Assembly (NCBI RefSeq): GCF_002531575.1
Contig: NZ_NWTI01000008.1
Coordinates: 1 to 64,000 of the forward strand
Reading direction: 5' to 3'
From: Bradyrhizobium sp. Y36
GTDB taxonomy: Bacteria; Pseudomonadota; Alphaproteobacteria; Rhizobiales; Xanthobacteraceae
Length of the DNA stretch: 64,000 nucleotides
The translations under genes and the position numbers were made by a program. Under the pieces are notes generated by a model. The model ran no database searches. It was not told where the DNA came from and worked only from the letters and a program-made list of their open reading frames with translations. Shown here in pieces: positions 17,911 through 26,827 of the stretch (position 1 is the first letter of the stretch; every line of letters starts with the position of its first letter).

Positions 17911-19770
17911 TCAGCCCGCCGCTTCGTCAAACTGCGTGCTCGCCTCCAGCCACTGCTCCTCGGCGCGCGCCAGCGCATCGGCAGCATTGGCGCGCGCCTT
18001 GGACAGCTGTGCGGCCTGCTTGGGATCGCGCGTGAAGATGTCGGGCAAAGCGAGGGCGGTGTCGATCTTGGTGATGATCTCGCTGACGCGGGCGATCTCC
18101 GCTTCGGCTTCAGCGATGCGCTTCTTCAGCGAGCCGCGATTGTCCGATCTTGCGCGCTGCGGCTTCTCGGCTGGCGCGCTGCGCTCGCGCGGAGCTTCGG
18201 CGTTGCGCGTGGACAGCACGAGGCGGCGATATTCGTCGAGGTCGCCGTCGTAATCGGTCACGGTGCGGTCGGCGACGATCCAAAGCCGGTCGGCGCAGGC
18301 CTCGATCAGATAGCGGTCGTGCGAGACCATGATCACCGCGCCGGGAAACTCGTTGATCGCTTCGGCGAGCGCGCCGCGGCTGTCGATGTCGAGATGGTTG
18401 GTCGGCTCGTCCAGGATGATCATGTTGGGGCCGAAGAAGGTCGCAAGGCCGAGGAGGAGCCGCGCCTTCTCGCCGCCCGACAGCTTGCCGGCCTTGGTGT
18501 CGGCCGCCTTGCCGGAGAAGCCGATCGCGCCGGCGCGGGCGCGCACCTTGGCCTCGGGCGCATCGCCCATCAGCTTGCGGACGTGATCGTAGGCGGAGGC
18601 GTCCTCGTTCAATTCGTCGAGCTGATGCTGCGCGAAATAGGCGATCGACAACTTGTCCGCGCGCGTCACTCTTCCGGAGAACGGCGCGAGGCGGCCGGCG
18701 AGCAGCTTGACGAGCGTCGATTTGCCGTTGCCGTTGGCGCCCAGCAGCGCGATGCGGTCGTCATTGTCGATGCGCAAGGTGACGCGGCTCAGCACCGGGC
18801 TGGCCGGATCGTAGCCGACCGAGGCGTTGTCGACGGCGATGATCGGCGGCGACAGGATCTTCTCCGGCGCGGGAAAGCTGATCTCGCGCACGTCCTCGGT
18901 GACCAGCGCCGCGATCGGCTTCAGCCGCTCCAGCATTTTCACGCGAGACTGTGCCTGCCGGGCTTTCGAGGCCTTGGCCTTGAAGCGGTCGACGAAGGCC
19001 TGCAGCCGCGCGCGCTCGGCCTCCTGGCGCTTGACCGCCTTGGCATCGAGCAGCTCGCGCGCGGCGCGCTGCTCCTCGAACGAGGAATATGAGCCCTTGT
19101 AGAGCGTGAGCCTGCCGCGCTCCAGATGCAGGATCTGGTCGACCGAGCTTTCAAGCAGGTCGCGATCGTGGCTGATCACGATCACTGTGCGCGGATAATG
19201 GGCGAGGTGATCCTCCAGCCACAGCGTGCCTTCGAGGTCGAGATAGTTGGTGGGCTCGTCGAGCAGCAAGAGGTCGGGGGCCGCGAACAGCGTCGCGGCG
19301 AGCGCGACGCGCATGCGCCAGCCGCCGGAGAATTCGGCGCAGGGACGCAGTTGATCGGCGGCGGAGAAGCCGAGGCCGGAGAGAATCGCGGCCGCACGGC
19401 TCGGCGCCGAATGTGCGTCGATGTCGACGAGGCGGGTCTGGATCTCGGCGATCCGATGCGGATCGGTCGCGGTCTCGGCTTCGGTGAGCAGGGCGTCGCG
19501 CTCAAGATCGGCCTGGAGCACGACGGAGATCAGGCTTTCTGGTCCGTTCGGGGCCTCCTGGGCCAGGCTGCCGATGCTCCAGCGCGGCGGCAGGGTCACC
19601 GAGCCGTGCTCGGCCGCGAGTTCCGCGCGGATCACCTTGAACAGCGTCGACTTGCCGGTGCCGTTGCGCCCGACCAGACCGACGCGCGATCCCGGCGTGA
19701 TCTGTACCGAGCTCTGGTCAATCAGAAGGCGTCCGGCAAGGCGGATGGAGAGGTCGGAGATGACAAGCAT
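17911..19770 (-). CDS. ABC-F family ATPase
   Basis: The 619-residue soluble protein carries two ATP-binding cassettes and no membrane segment. The first Walker A is GRNGTGKST at residues 34-42 with its signature FSGGW. The second Walker A is GANGNGKST near 343 with signature LSGGEKARLL near 430. Between them lies a charged linker helix rich in Lys, Arg and Glu. A coiled-coil-like C-terminal extension is present (ETH-Uup type). ABC-F proteins act on the ribosome as translation factors. The subgroup looks closest to Uup/YheS, but I cannot separate them by eye. The gene is monocistronic or followed by nothing on its strand. Confidence 0.9.
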   Translation of the reverse strand: MLVISDLSIRLAGRLLIDQSSVQITPGSRVGLVGRNGTGKSTLFKVIRAELAAEHGSVTLPPRWSIGSLAQEAPNGPESLISVVLQADLERDALLTEAETATDPHRIAEIQTRLVDIDAHSAPSRAAAILSGLGFSAADQLRPCAEFSGGWRMRVALAATLFAAPDLLLLDEPTNYLDLEGTLWLEDHLAHYPRTVIVISHDRDLLESSVDQILHLERGRLTLYKGSYSSFEEQRAARELLDAKAVKRQEAERARLQAFVDRFKAKASKARQAQSRVKMLERLKPIAALVTEDVREISFPAPEKILSPPIIAVDNASVGYDPASPVLSRVTLRIDNDDRIALLGANGNGKSTLVKLLAGRLAPFSGRVTRADKLSIAYFAQHQLDELNEDASAYDHVRKLMGDAPEAKVRARAGAIGFSGKAADTKAGKLSGGEKARLLLGLATFFGPNMIILDEPTNHLDIDSRGALAEAINEFPGAVIMVSHDRYLIEACADRLWIVADRTVTDYDGDLDEYRRLVLSTRNAEAPRERSAPAEKPQRARSDNRGSLKKRIAEAEAEIARVSEIITKIDTALALPDIFTRDPKQAAQLSKARANAADALARAEEQWLEASTQFDEAAG

Positions 19771-19812
19771 GCGGCCTTGTCACCGCAGCCGAGGTCAAAC
19801 GCAAGCCGCAAC

Positions 19813-19986
19813 TTAATGCGGCTCGCGGTCGCGCCGCTCCAGCTCGTTGAGGAGCTGCTCCAGATGGGTCGGGAGCCGGGGTTCGGGACGAAGGCTTTGC
19901 TGGAGCCGCTCGCCCACGGCATCGCAGATTGATCGGCTGGTCCGCCGGTCGATCTGTTCGCTGTCATTGGCAGAAAGGCCAGCCAT
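19813..19986 (-). CDS. Small protein, possibly NepR-like
   Basis: This 57-residue protein begins MAGLSANDSEQIDRRTSR and continues with a helical segment ending LPTHLEQLLNELERRD. The spacing of a VGERL-type helix, a proline-rich turn and an LEQLL helix resembles the core of NepR anti-sigma factors of the alphaproteobacterial general stress response. That match is by eye and weak. The reading frame is protein-like, but the ATG has no clear ribosome binding site, and an upstream in-frame ATG at 20043 is an alternative. It lies 42 bases upstream of the ABC-F gene on the same strand. No sigma factor or PhyR gene is nearby. Confidence 0.5.
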   Translation of the reverse strand: MAGLSANDSEQIDRRTSRSICDAVGERLQQSLRPEPRLPTHLEQLLNELERRDREPH

Positions 19987-20123
19987 CGCGTTGGGTTCCG
20001 TGTTCTCATGGGTTCGACACGGTACCAAGTCATTGGCCCCCAAAATGGTTTCGCGATTCCTGGGGATCGGCTGGCATTCTCGTCAAAATTGTATGAATCG
20101 CGCCATGTCCGCCCAAAATGCGA

Positions 20124-20150
20124 AGCCCCGGCGGGGGGATCGCCGGGGCT
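20124..20150 (-). terminator. Intrinsic terminator downstream of the Gly/His/Trp-rich protein
   Basis: A 9-base stem (AGCCCCGGC at 20124-20132 with GCCGGGGCT at 20142-20150) is followed on the minus strand by TCGCATTTT, a short T-rich tract. The position, 63 bases past the stop at 20213, fits a terminator for that gene. A second perfect hairpin (GGTACCTG...CAGGTACC, 20161-20184) lies between the stop and this element. Confidence 0.6.
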
Positions 20151-20212
20151 CCTCTTGGAAGGTACCTGTGGGGGCGCAGGTACCCTTGGTTTTCAGGAAG
20201 GTGCTGTCGGGC

Positions 20213-20470
20213 TCAGTAGCAGCGGTTGATCAGCCGCCAGCGGGGTCCCCAGGGGGTCGGGACCAGCCGGCGCACATAGCAGCCGCCATAACCGTAGGAG
20301 ACGGGGGCATAGAAGCGCGGGCCGCCCCAGCCGTAACCGCGGTGCCAGCCACCGCCGCCGCCGTGCCAGCCCCAGCCGCCGCCATGCCAGTGAGCGGAGG
20401 CCGAGGTCGGCGCCAGAGCGGCACCGAGCGCAACCGCAGCGACAGCGGCAAGCGAAAGTTTCCTCAACAT
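20213..20470 (-). CDS. Small secreted Gly/His/Trp-rich protein
   Basis: The 85-residue precursor has a typical signal peptide (MLRKLSLAAVAAVALGAALA, cut near SASA). The mature part is about 60 residues, with HWHGGGWGWHGGGGGW-type repeats followed by a conserved-looking tail with two cysteines (GGCYVRR and INRCY). ATG 20470 is preceded by GAGGAG. Such small exported proteins with a VPTPWGPR...NRCY tail recur in Bradyrhizobium in my recollection, but no function is known. Histidine clusters could bind metal, which is only a guess. Confidence 0.75.
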   Translation of the reverse strand: MLRKLSLAAVAAVALGAALAPTSASAHWHGGGWGWHGGGGGWHRGYGWGGPRFYAPVSYGYGGCYVRRLVPTPWGPRWRLINRCY

Positions 20471-20783
20471 GGTGATCTCCTCAAAACTGCCGGCGCGGAG
20501 GGGATCCGCGTCGATGGAAAGGCCGCCGAAACGGTCCGCCTCGCGATCAGGCTTCGGTTTCGATGGAATGAGCATAGGCCGGCAGGCCGAACCAAAGCCT
20601 GAATGGAGCCTTCAGATTGGGTTCATCTGGGTGAAATTGTCGTAACCCAAGCTGAAATCGCCGGTCCCGGTCCTGCGGCGAAGCGCCTGTGGCGTCATCC
20701 CGGCGGTCGCTTGCCGGATGGCGAAGGCGCCGATATAAGCCCCGCAACTCGACAATCCCGCTTTTCTTCCCAAGGACAAGATT
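20471..20783. other. Divergent region upstream of ndk
   Basis: These 313 bases separate the small secreted protein (minus) from ndk (plus) and should hold both promoters. Frames through it are short and lack ribosome binding sites. I see no repeat, operator or RNA element that I can defend. Confidence 0.45.
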
Positions 20784-21206
20784 ATGGCCATCGAACGCAC
20801 TTTCTCGATCATCAAGCCCGACGCGACCGCGCGTAACCTGACCGGCGCCGTCAACGCCGTGATCGAAAAAGCGGGCCTGCGCATCGTCGCGCAGAAGCGT
20901 ATCCGCATGACCAAGGAACAGGCCGAGACCTTCTATGCCGTCCACAAGGCACGGCCGTTCTTCGGCGAGCTCGTCGAGTTCATGACCTCGGGTCCGGTCG
21001 TCGTCCAGGTGCTCGAAGCCGAGAACGCCATCGCCAGGTATCGCGACGCGATGGGGGCGACCGATCCGTCCAAGGCTGCCGACGGTACCATCCGCAAGCT
21101 CTACGCAAAGTCGATCGGCGAAAACTCAGCGCACGGCTCGGATGCGCCGGAGACGGCCGCGATCGAGATCGCGCAGTTCTTCTCGGGCAACGAGATCGTC
21201 GGCTGA
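20784..21206 (+). CDS. ndk: Nucleoside diphosphate kinase
   Basis: The 140-residue enzyme transfers the gamma phosphate of ATP to nucleoside diphosphates through a phosphohistidine. The N-terminal [11 protein letters not shown] block and the catalytic His117 in [13 protein letters not shown] are intact, and length is typical. ATG 20784 is preceded by AAGGA. It is followed after 42 bases by the TerC-family gene, with which it may be co-transcribed. Confidence 0.98.
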   Translation: MAIERTFSIIKPDATARNLTGAVNAVIEKAGLRIVAQKRIRMTKEQAETFYAVHKARPFFGELVEFMTSGPVVVQVLEAENAIARYRDAMGATDPSKAADGTIRKLYAKSIGENSAHGSDAPETAAIEIAQFFSGNEIVG

Positions 21207-21248
21207 TCAACCAGCCGTAAGTGAAAGACGAGGGCGAAAGGATTCATT

Positions 21249-22109
21249 GTGGACTGGCTCTGGCAGATCTTCGATCCCGCGACGATCGGGGCATTCTTCA
21301 CCCAGTTTCGCAATGAGATGGCTGCGCCGACCTTCTGGATCGCGGTCGGCAAGATCATCTGGATCAACATCCTGCTCTCCGGCGACAACGCGCTGGTGAT
21401 CGCGCTCGCGTGCCGCGGCCTCTCGCCGCGACACCGGCTGTGGGGCATGATCTTCGGCGCCGGCGCAGCGGTGATGCTGCGGATCATCTTCACCGGCATC
21501 GTCGCAACTCTGATGGAGCTGCCGTATCTCAAGCTGGTCGGCGGCCTTGCCCTGATCGTGATCGCGGCCAAGCTTCTGGTGCCGGAACACGAGGACGAGG
21601 ACGACGTCGACGCGGCCTCGCATCTGTGGCAGGCGGTGCAGATCGTCGTGGTCGCCGACATCGTCATGTCGCTCGACAACGTCATTGCCGTGGCCGCCGC
21701 GGCCAATGGCAGCGCGCCGCTCCTGGTCCTCGGCCTTGCCATCAGCGTGCCGCTGATCGTCGCCGGCGCGGCGCTGATCATGGCGCTGCTCGAAAAGCTG
21801 CCGGTGCTGGTCTGGGCCGGTGCTGCGCTGCTCGGCTGGATCGCGGGCGAGGTGATCTCGACCGATCCCGGCGTCGCACCGAAGCTCCACACGCTGTTCG
21901 ACGGTCCGTTCGGCGCCTCGCTCGACGGCATGCTCGGCGCCTTGCGCATCCCGCCGCAGTTCGGCCATGGCGGGGCCGGCGGTGAATATTTCTGCGCCGC
22001 GCTCGGCGTCGTCGTCGTGCTTGTGGTCGGCACCATCTGGCGCCGGCGCAAACTGACCTCTGCCGCGCTGGAATCGTCCGAGCGCCACGCCCGGGCCTCG
22101 GCAGAGTAG
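21249..22109 (+). CDS. TerC-family integral membrane protein
   Basis: The 286-residue protein has seven or so membrane helices and the two acidic membrane motifs of the TerC family, LLSGDNALVIALACRGL near residue 43 and MSLDNVIAVAAA near 140, separated by a cytoplasmic acidic loop (EHEDEDDVDA). TerC/Alx proteins are implicated in metal-ion (notably manganese) export that supports exoenzyme metalation and pH or tellurite resistance. The start is GTG 21249 behind a GAAAGGA-type site. The C-terminal region is a soluble stretch plus a final helix. Confidence 0.88.
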   Translation: MDWLWQIFDPATIGAFFTQFRNEMAAPTFWIAVGKIIWINILLSGDNALVIALACRGLSPRHRLWGMIFGAGAAVMLRIIFTGIVATLMELPYLKLVGGLALIVIAAKLLVPEHEDEDDVDAASHLWQAVQIVVVADIVMSLDNVIAVAAAANGSAPLLVLGLAISVPLIVAGAALIMALLEKLPVLVWAGAALLGWIAGEVISTDPGVAPKLHTLFDGPFGASLDGMLGALRIPPQFGHGGAGGEYFCAALGVVVVLVVGTIWRRRKLTSAALESSERHARASAE

Positions 22110-22116
22110 GGCCGGC

Positions 22117-22428
22117 TCACTCGATCATGCCGAGTTCCGTCACCGGCGTCGTCCAGTAGACCAGCCTGGTTCCCGCAAACGAAACCCGCAGGCGCTCGAG
22201 CAGGCGGCTGGCATCGGTGCCCGCCAGCACCACTTGCACGATGGTCTGGTCGGCATGGCCCTTCACGCGTTCGGCGGCCGTCAGCAATCGGACCTCGGCG
22301 CCGTGACCGGAGCCCTGCGCGGCCGTGAACCCCGAAACCAGGTCGGTTTGCTCGGCGAGATGGTCGAACACCTCGTCGCGAAGCTGATGCGGCACGATCA
22401 GCGTGAGACACACGGGCTGGTCGATCAT
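22117..22428 (-). CDS. DUF3240 family protein
   Basis: The 103-residue cytoplasmic protein begins IDQPVCLTLIVPHQLRDEVFDHL and looks like a small ferredoxin-like fold related to PII-type proteins, as described for DUF3240. Members are typically encoded beside heavy-metal RND pumps. Here the start overlaps the end of the pump gene by four bases (ATGA), which supports co-translation and a role linked to it, perhaps as a sensor or regulator. No function is established that I know of. Confidence 0.8.
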   Translation of the reverse strand: MIDQPVCLTLIVPHQLRDEVFDHLAEQTDLVSGFTAAQGSGHGAEVRLLTAAERVKGHADQTIVQVVLAGTDASRLLERLRVSFAGTRLVYWTTPVTELGMIE

Positions 22429-25400
22429 TTCGTCACCTTCGACGTCCCGCCATAGCGGCGGTACAGGATCGGCAGGAGAATCAGGGTGAGCAGGGTGGAG
22501 GACAGCAGTCCTCCGATCACGACGACGGCGAGCGGGCGCTGCACCTCGGATCCCGGGCCGGTGGCGAACAGCAGCGGGATGAGGCCGAGCGCCGTGATGC
22601 TCGCCGTCATCAGCACCGGCCGAAGCCGGCGCATGGCGCCTTCGACCACGATGCGATCCTCGGGCAGGCCGTGGGCGCGGAGCTGATTGAAGTAGGAGAC
22701 CAGCACGACGCCGTTGAGCACGGCGATGCCGAGCAGCGCGATGAATCCGACCGAGGCCGGCACCGACAGATACTCGCCCGTCACCACCAGCGCGAACACG
22801 CCGCCGATCAGGGCAAAGGGAATGTTGACGAGCACCAGCAGGGCCTGGCGGATGGCGCCGAACGTGGTGAAGAGCAGCACGAAGATCAGACCGATCGCGA
22901 CGGGGACCACGATCGACAGGCGCGCGGCGGCGCGCTGCTGGTTCTCGAACTGTCCGCCCCAGGTCAGCCGGTAGCCGTTCGGAAGCGGCAGCTCGCTCGC
23001 CACCTTCTGGCGGGCCGCTTCGACGAAGCCGACCATGTCCCGACCGCGGACGTTGGCGCGCACCACGCTCATGCGGGCGCCGTCCTCGCGGTCGATCTTG
23101 ACCGGGCCGTCGACGCGCTGGATGCGGGCGACCTGCGACAGCGCGACATGCTGCCCGGACGCCAGCGTCAGCGGCAGGCTCGCCAGCAGCGTCGGCGCTT
23201 CCCGCGTCGTCTCGCTGCCCCGGACCAGGATCGGCGTGCGGCGCCCTTCCTCGAGCGCGGTGCCGATGGTCCGGCCCTCGATCTGGGTGCGCAGCGAATT
23301 GACGATGGAATCCACGGTCAGGCCAAGGCGGCCGGCCTCCATGCGATTGACCGCCACCGTGTAGTATTGGGCGCCTTCGTTCAGCGTGGTGTAGACGTCC
23401 TCGGCGCCGTCGATGCTGGACAGGATCGACGACAGCTTTGCCGCGGTTTCGTTCAGCCTTGCGATGTCGGGGCCGAAGATCTTGACGGCGACGTCGCCGC
23501 GCACGCCGCTGATCATCTCCTGCACGCGCATGTCGATCGGCTGGGTGAAGCTGAGCGAGATGCCGGGAAAGCCGGCGAGGACCTCGCGAAGCTTCTGCAG
23601 CAGGGCTTCGCGATTGTCGGTCTCGCGCTCGGCTGCCGGCTTGAGCACCAGGAACGTGTCGGTCTGGTTCGGGCCCATGGGGTCGAGGCCGAGCTCGTCC
23701 GACCCGGTCCGGGCGACGATGCCGGCGATGTCAGGCACCCCCAGCAGCGCGGCCTGCAGCCTCGCATTCATCGCGAGCGACTCGTCGAGGTTGACGGAGG
23801 GAAGCGTCTCCACGCTGACGATGACGTCGCCTTCGTCCATCGTCGGCATGAAGGTCTTGCCGAGCTTGGTGTAGGCGAAACCTGCCGCGACCAGGGCGAT
23901 CAGCGCTGCAACCATCACCTTGCGCTCGTTCCGCAAGGCCCAGTCCAATGCCGGCGCGTAGATCCGTTGGGCCGCGCGCACCAGCAGGGGATCGCGATGC
24001 GAGGCAGACTTCAGCACATAGGAGGTTGCGACCGGGATCACGGTGAGCGCCAGCAGCAGCGAACCGGCCAGCGCGAAGATGATGGCCAGCGCGACCGGGA
24101 TGAACAGCTTCCCCTCGAGCCCCTGCAACGTCAGCAGGGGGACGAACACGATGATGATGATGAGCACGCCCGAGGCGACCGGCTCCAGGACCTCGCAGAC
24201 CGAGCGGTAGACCAGATGGATCAGCGGGGTCGCTTTGCCCGGGTCGTGCTTGCCGAGGTTGCCGACGATGTTCTCGACCACGACCACCAGCGCGTCGATC
24301 AGCATCCCGATCGCAATCGCAAGTCCGCCGAGGCTCATCAGATTGGCCGACATCCCGACTAGGCGCATGATGATCAGCGCGATCACGATGGCGAGCGGCA
24401 GGCTGAGGGCGATCACCAGCGAAGCCCGCCAGTTGCCGAGGAACAGCAGCAGCAGGACGATGACGAGCACTGTGGCCTCGGCGAGCGCCCGCACCACGGT
24501 GCCGACGGCGCGGTTGACCAGGCGGCTGCGGTCGTAGAACACGTTGATCGACACGCTCTTTGGCAGCGCGCCTTGCAGCTCGGCAAGCCGGGCGCGGACG
24601 TCGCGGATGAGCTGACCCGCATTGGCGCCGCGCAGGCCGAGGACGAGGCCCTCGACGGTTTCGCCGCGGCCGTCCGAAGTGACGGCGCCATAGCGCGTCA
24701 GCGTGCCGATCTTGACGCTCGCGACGTCGCTGACCAGGATCGGTACGCCTTCGCGAGTGTCGACGACGATGGCCTTGATGTCCTCGACCGATCGGATGCT
24801 GCCTTCGATCCGAACCAGAGCGCTGTCCTCGCCCTGGTTCACCCGCCCGGCGCCGTCGTTGCGGCTGTTGGTCTCGATGGCCCGGCGAAACAGCTCGTAG
24901 GAGATGCCGCGCGCGGCCAGCGCATCGTTGCGCGGCACGATCTCGAAGGCACGGACGTAGCCGCCGAGCGCATTGACATCGGCAACGCCGGGCACCGTCC
25001 GCAGGGCAGGGCGGATCACCCAATCGAGCAGGGTGCGGCGCTCGGCGAGCGAAAGCTCGGGGCTGTCGATCGTGAACATGAACATTTCGCCCAGCGGGCT
25101 CGTGATCGGCGCAAGTCCGCCGGTCACCCCTTCCGGGAAATCGCGCGAGATGTTCGACAGCCGCTCCGAGACCTGGTTGCGCGCCCAGTAGATGTCGGTG
25201 CCGTCCTCGAAATCGACGGTGATGTCGGCCAGCGCATATTTCGTGGTCGAGCGAAGCACCTTCTTGTTCGGCAATCCCAGCAGCTCGAGCTCGACCGGGA
25301 CGGTGATGCGCTGCTCGACCTCTTCCGGGGTGAGGCCCGGCGCCTTCATGATGATCTTCACCTGAACCGGGGAGACGTCGGGAAAGGCGTCAATCGGCAG

Positions 25401-25499
25401 GCCGGGCAGGAGGACGGCGCCGGCGCCGATCACCAGCAGCACGCCCAGCATCACGAACAGCCGCTGCGACAACGCGAACGCAACCAGGCGGCGGAGCAT
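22425..25499 (-). CDS. Heavy-metal efflux RND pump, CzcA/CusA family
   Basis: The 1024-residue inner-membrane protein is an RND transporter, with 12 membrane helices and two large periplasmic loops. Its N-terminus (LVAFALSQRLFVMLGVLL) and a domain-swapped C-terminal half are normal. In the fourth helix the sequence is GLAIAIGMLIDALVVVVEN, giving Asp402 and Glu409. The first acidic residue of the CzcA proton relay (CzcA Asp402) is Ala396 here. Metal specificity therefore may differ from CzcA zinc/cobalt/cadmium export. It directly abuts the adaptor gene (TAG-ATG, no gap). No outer-membrane factor gene is present. Confidence 0.93.
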   Translation of the reverse strand: MLRRLVAFALSQRLFVMLGVLLVIGAGAVLLPGLPIDAFPDVSPVQVKIIMKAPGLTPEEVEQRITVPVELELLGLPNKKVLRSTTKYALADITVDFEDGTDIYWARNQVSERLSNISRDFPEGVTGGLAPITSPLGEMFMFTIDSPELSLAERRTLLDWVIRPALRTVPGVADVNALGGYVRAFEIVPRNDALAARGISYELFRRAIETNSRNDGAGRVNQGEDSALVRIEGSIRSVEDIKAIVVDTREGVPILVSDVASVKIGTLTRYGAVTSDGRGETVEGLVLGLRGANAGQLIRDVRARLAELQGALPKSVSINVFYDRSRLVNRAVGTVVRALAEATVLVIVLLLLFLGNWRASLVIALSLPLAIVIALIIMRLVGMSANLMSLGGLAIAIGMLIDALVVVVENIVGNLGKHDPGKATPLIHLVYRSVCEVLEPVASGVLIIIIVFVPLLTLQGLEGKLFIPVALAIIFALAGSLLLALTVIPVATSYVLKSASHRDPLLVRAAQRIYAPALDWALRNERKVMVAALIALVAAGFAYTKLGKTFMPTMDEGDVIVSVETLPSVNLDESLAMNARLQAALLGVPDIAGIVARTGSDELGLDPMGPNQTDTFLVLKPAAERETDNREALLQKLREVLAGFPGISLSFTQPIDMRVQEMISGVRGDVAVKIFGPDIARLNETAAKLSSILSSIDGAEDVYTTLNEGAQYYTVAVNRMEAGRLGLTVDSIVNSLRTQIEGRTIGTALEEGRRTPILVRGSETTREAPTLLASLPLTLASGQHVALSQVARIQRVDGPVKIDREDGARMSVVRANVRGRDMVGFVEAARQKVASELPLPNGYRLTWGGQFENQQRAAARLSIVVPVAIGLIFVLLFTTFGAIRQALLVLVNIPFALIGGVFALVVTGEYLSVPASVGFIALLGIAVLNGVVLVSYFNQLRAHGLPEDRIVVEGAMRRLRPVLMTASITALGLIPLLFATGPGSEVQRPLAVVVIGGLLSSTLLTLILLPILYRRYGGTSKVTK

Positions 25500-26648
25500 C
25501 TATTGCCCCAGTCCCGAGAGAATGCCGCGAAGCGTCGAGATTCCGCCGACCGCGATGGCGTCCTGCTCCGTGATGGGGCCCGACACGACGACGTGGTCCT
25601 GATCCTCCGCGAGCAGCTTGACCGGGACGAGGCGGAAGCCGCCGTCGACGGCGACGAAGACCGACGTCTGCTCGCCGCGCCGGATCAGCCCGCTATAGGG
25701 AATCTCGAAGGCGCTTTCGCCGGCGGAGAGAAAGCCGATGCGCGCCGCGGTGGTTTGACCTGGGTGCAGCTCGCCGTCGTTGGGGACTTCCGCGCGAACC
25801 AGAATGGTCTGGGTGGCGGCGTCGATGGTCTCGGAGACCAGCACGACCTTGCCGGGAGTGGAATAGCCCTCGATCTCGATCTTCGCGCCGGTGCGGATCG
25901 ATCGAATGTTGGCGGCGGGCACTGCGATCTCGGCCCAGAGCGGCGACAGCCGCGCCAGCTTGACGAGCGGGGCGGATTGTTCGAGCCGCTGTCCCGGCGA
26001 CACCGCCAGATCGACCACGGACGCGGTCTGCGGCGCATTGACGGTGAGTGTCGCGCTGATCGCCGCTTCCTGGGCGAGCCGGGAAATGGCCTCGTCGGAC
26101 ATCCCGCTCAGATGCAGCATCTGGCGCCGTTCGGCGACGACGAGAGCAGCCTGGCGCGCTTCGGCCTGGCTCGCCTCGAGCACCCGTTGCGGCACGGCCT
26201 TGCCCTCGAACAGATCGACGTTGCGATTGAGCTGCTGGCTGGCGAGACGCTCCTGCGCCATCGCGTGCAGATAGTCGCGTTGCTGCGAGACGAAGCTCGG
26301 ACTCTCCAGCGTGACCAGCGACTGGCCGGCCGTGACGCGGTCACCGCGCCCGACCAGGAGGTTGGCGACCATGCCGGCCACCGGTGCGCTGACGACCCAC
26401 AATTGCTGCGTGGGGATCACGATCTGGACCGGATAGGGCAGCGTCAGATCGGTGCGGCTCACGACCGGGTGGGTGACGCGGACGCCGAGATTGCGCGCCT
26501 GCGCATCGCTCAGCTTCACCTCGTCCTGCGCCATCGACGCGGACGGCAGCAGGCTCAATGCAGCGGCCAAAAGCGGAATGACCAAGCGCGCGCGAACGGG
26601 TACGCCCCCTGACGAGGTGAGACGGAGGCGTCTGCGAAGGACTCGCAT
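25500..26648 (-). CDS. RND periplasmic adaptor, CzcB-like membrane-fusion protein
   Basis: The 382-residue precursor links the pump to an outer-membrane channel. It has a signal peptide ending near SASMAQD, the lipoyl/barrel-sandwich region (APVAGMVANLLVGRGDRV), a coiled-coil hairpin (HAMAQERLASQQLNRNVDLF), and beta-barrel and membrane-proximal domains (C-terminal GISTLRGIL). ATG 26648 gives a standard signal peptide after a basic stretch, but lacks a clear ribosome binding site. A TTG closer to the hydrophobic core is an alternative. The gene precedes the pump gene with no gap. Confidence 0.88.
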   Translation of the reverse strand: MRVLRRRLRLTSSGGVPVRARLVIPLLAAALSLLPSASMAQDEVKLSDAQARNLGVRVTHPVVSRTDLTLPYPVQIVIPTQQLWVVSAPVAGMVANLLVGRGDRVTAGQSLVTLESPSFVSQQRDYLHAMAQERLASQQLNRNVDLFEGKAVPQRVLEASQAEARQAALVVAERRQMLHLSGMSDEAISRLAQEAAISATLTVNAPQTASVVDLAVSPGQRLEQSAPLVKLARLSPLWAEIAVPAANIRSIRTGAKIEIEGYSTPGKVVLVSETIDAATQTILVRAEVPNDGELHPGQTTAARIGFLSAGESAFEIPYSGLIRRGEQTSVFVAVDGGFRLVPVKLLAEDQDHVVVSGPITEQDAIAVGGISTLRGILSGLGQ

Positions 26649-26827
26649 GAGGAATAACCCACACCCGGAGGTGAGCGAAGCGCTGATCGATGACTGGTCT
26701 CGAGTACTCCACTGGCGCGGTGGTGGGTTGATTTGCCTCAAACGGGCGAGCCATTGCGGAGATCTGCTCGGCGTTGGGGGAGCGCTTCGGCTGATCTTGC
26801 TCAAGACCACTGGCGAACCAGCCTCGC

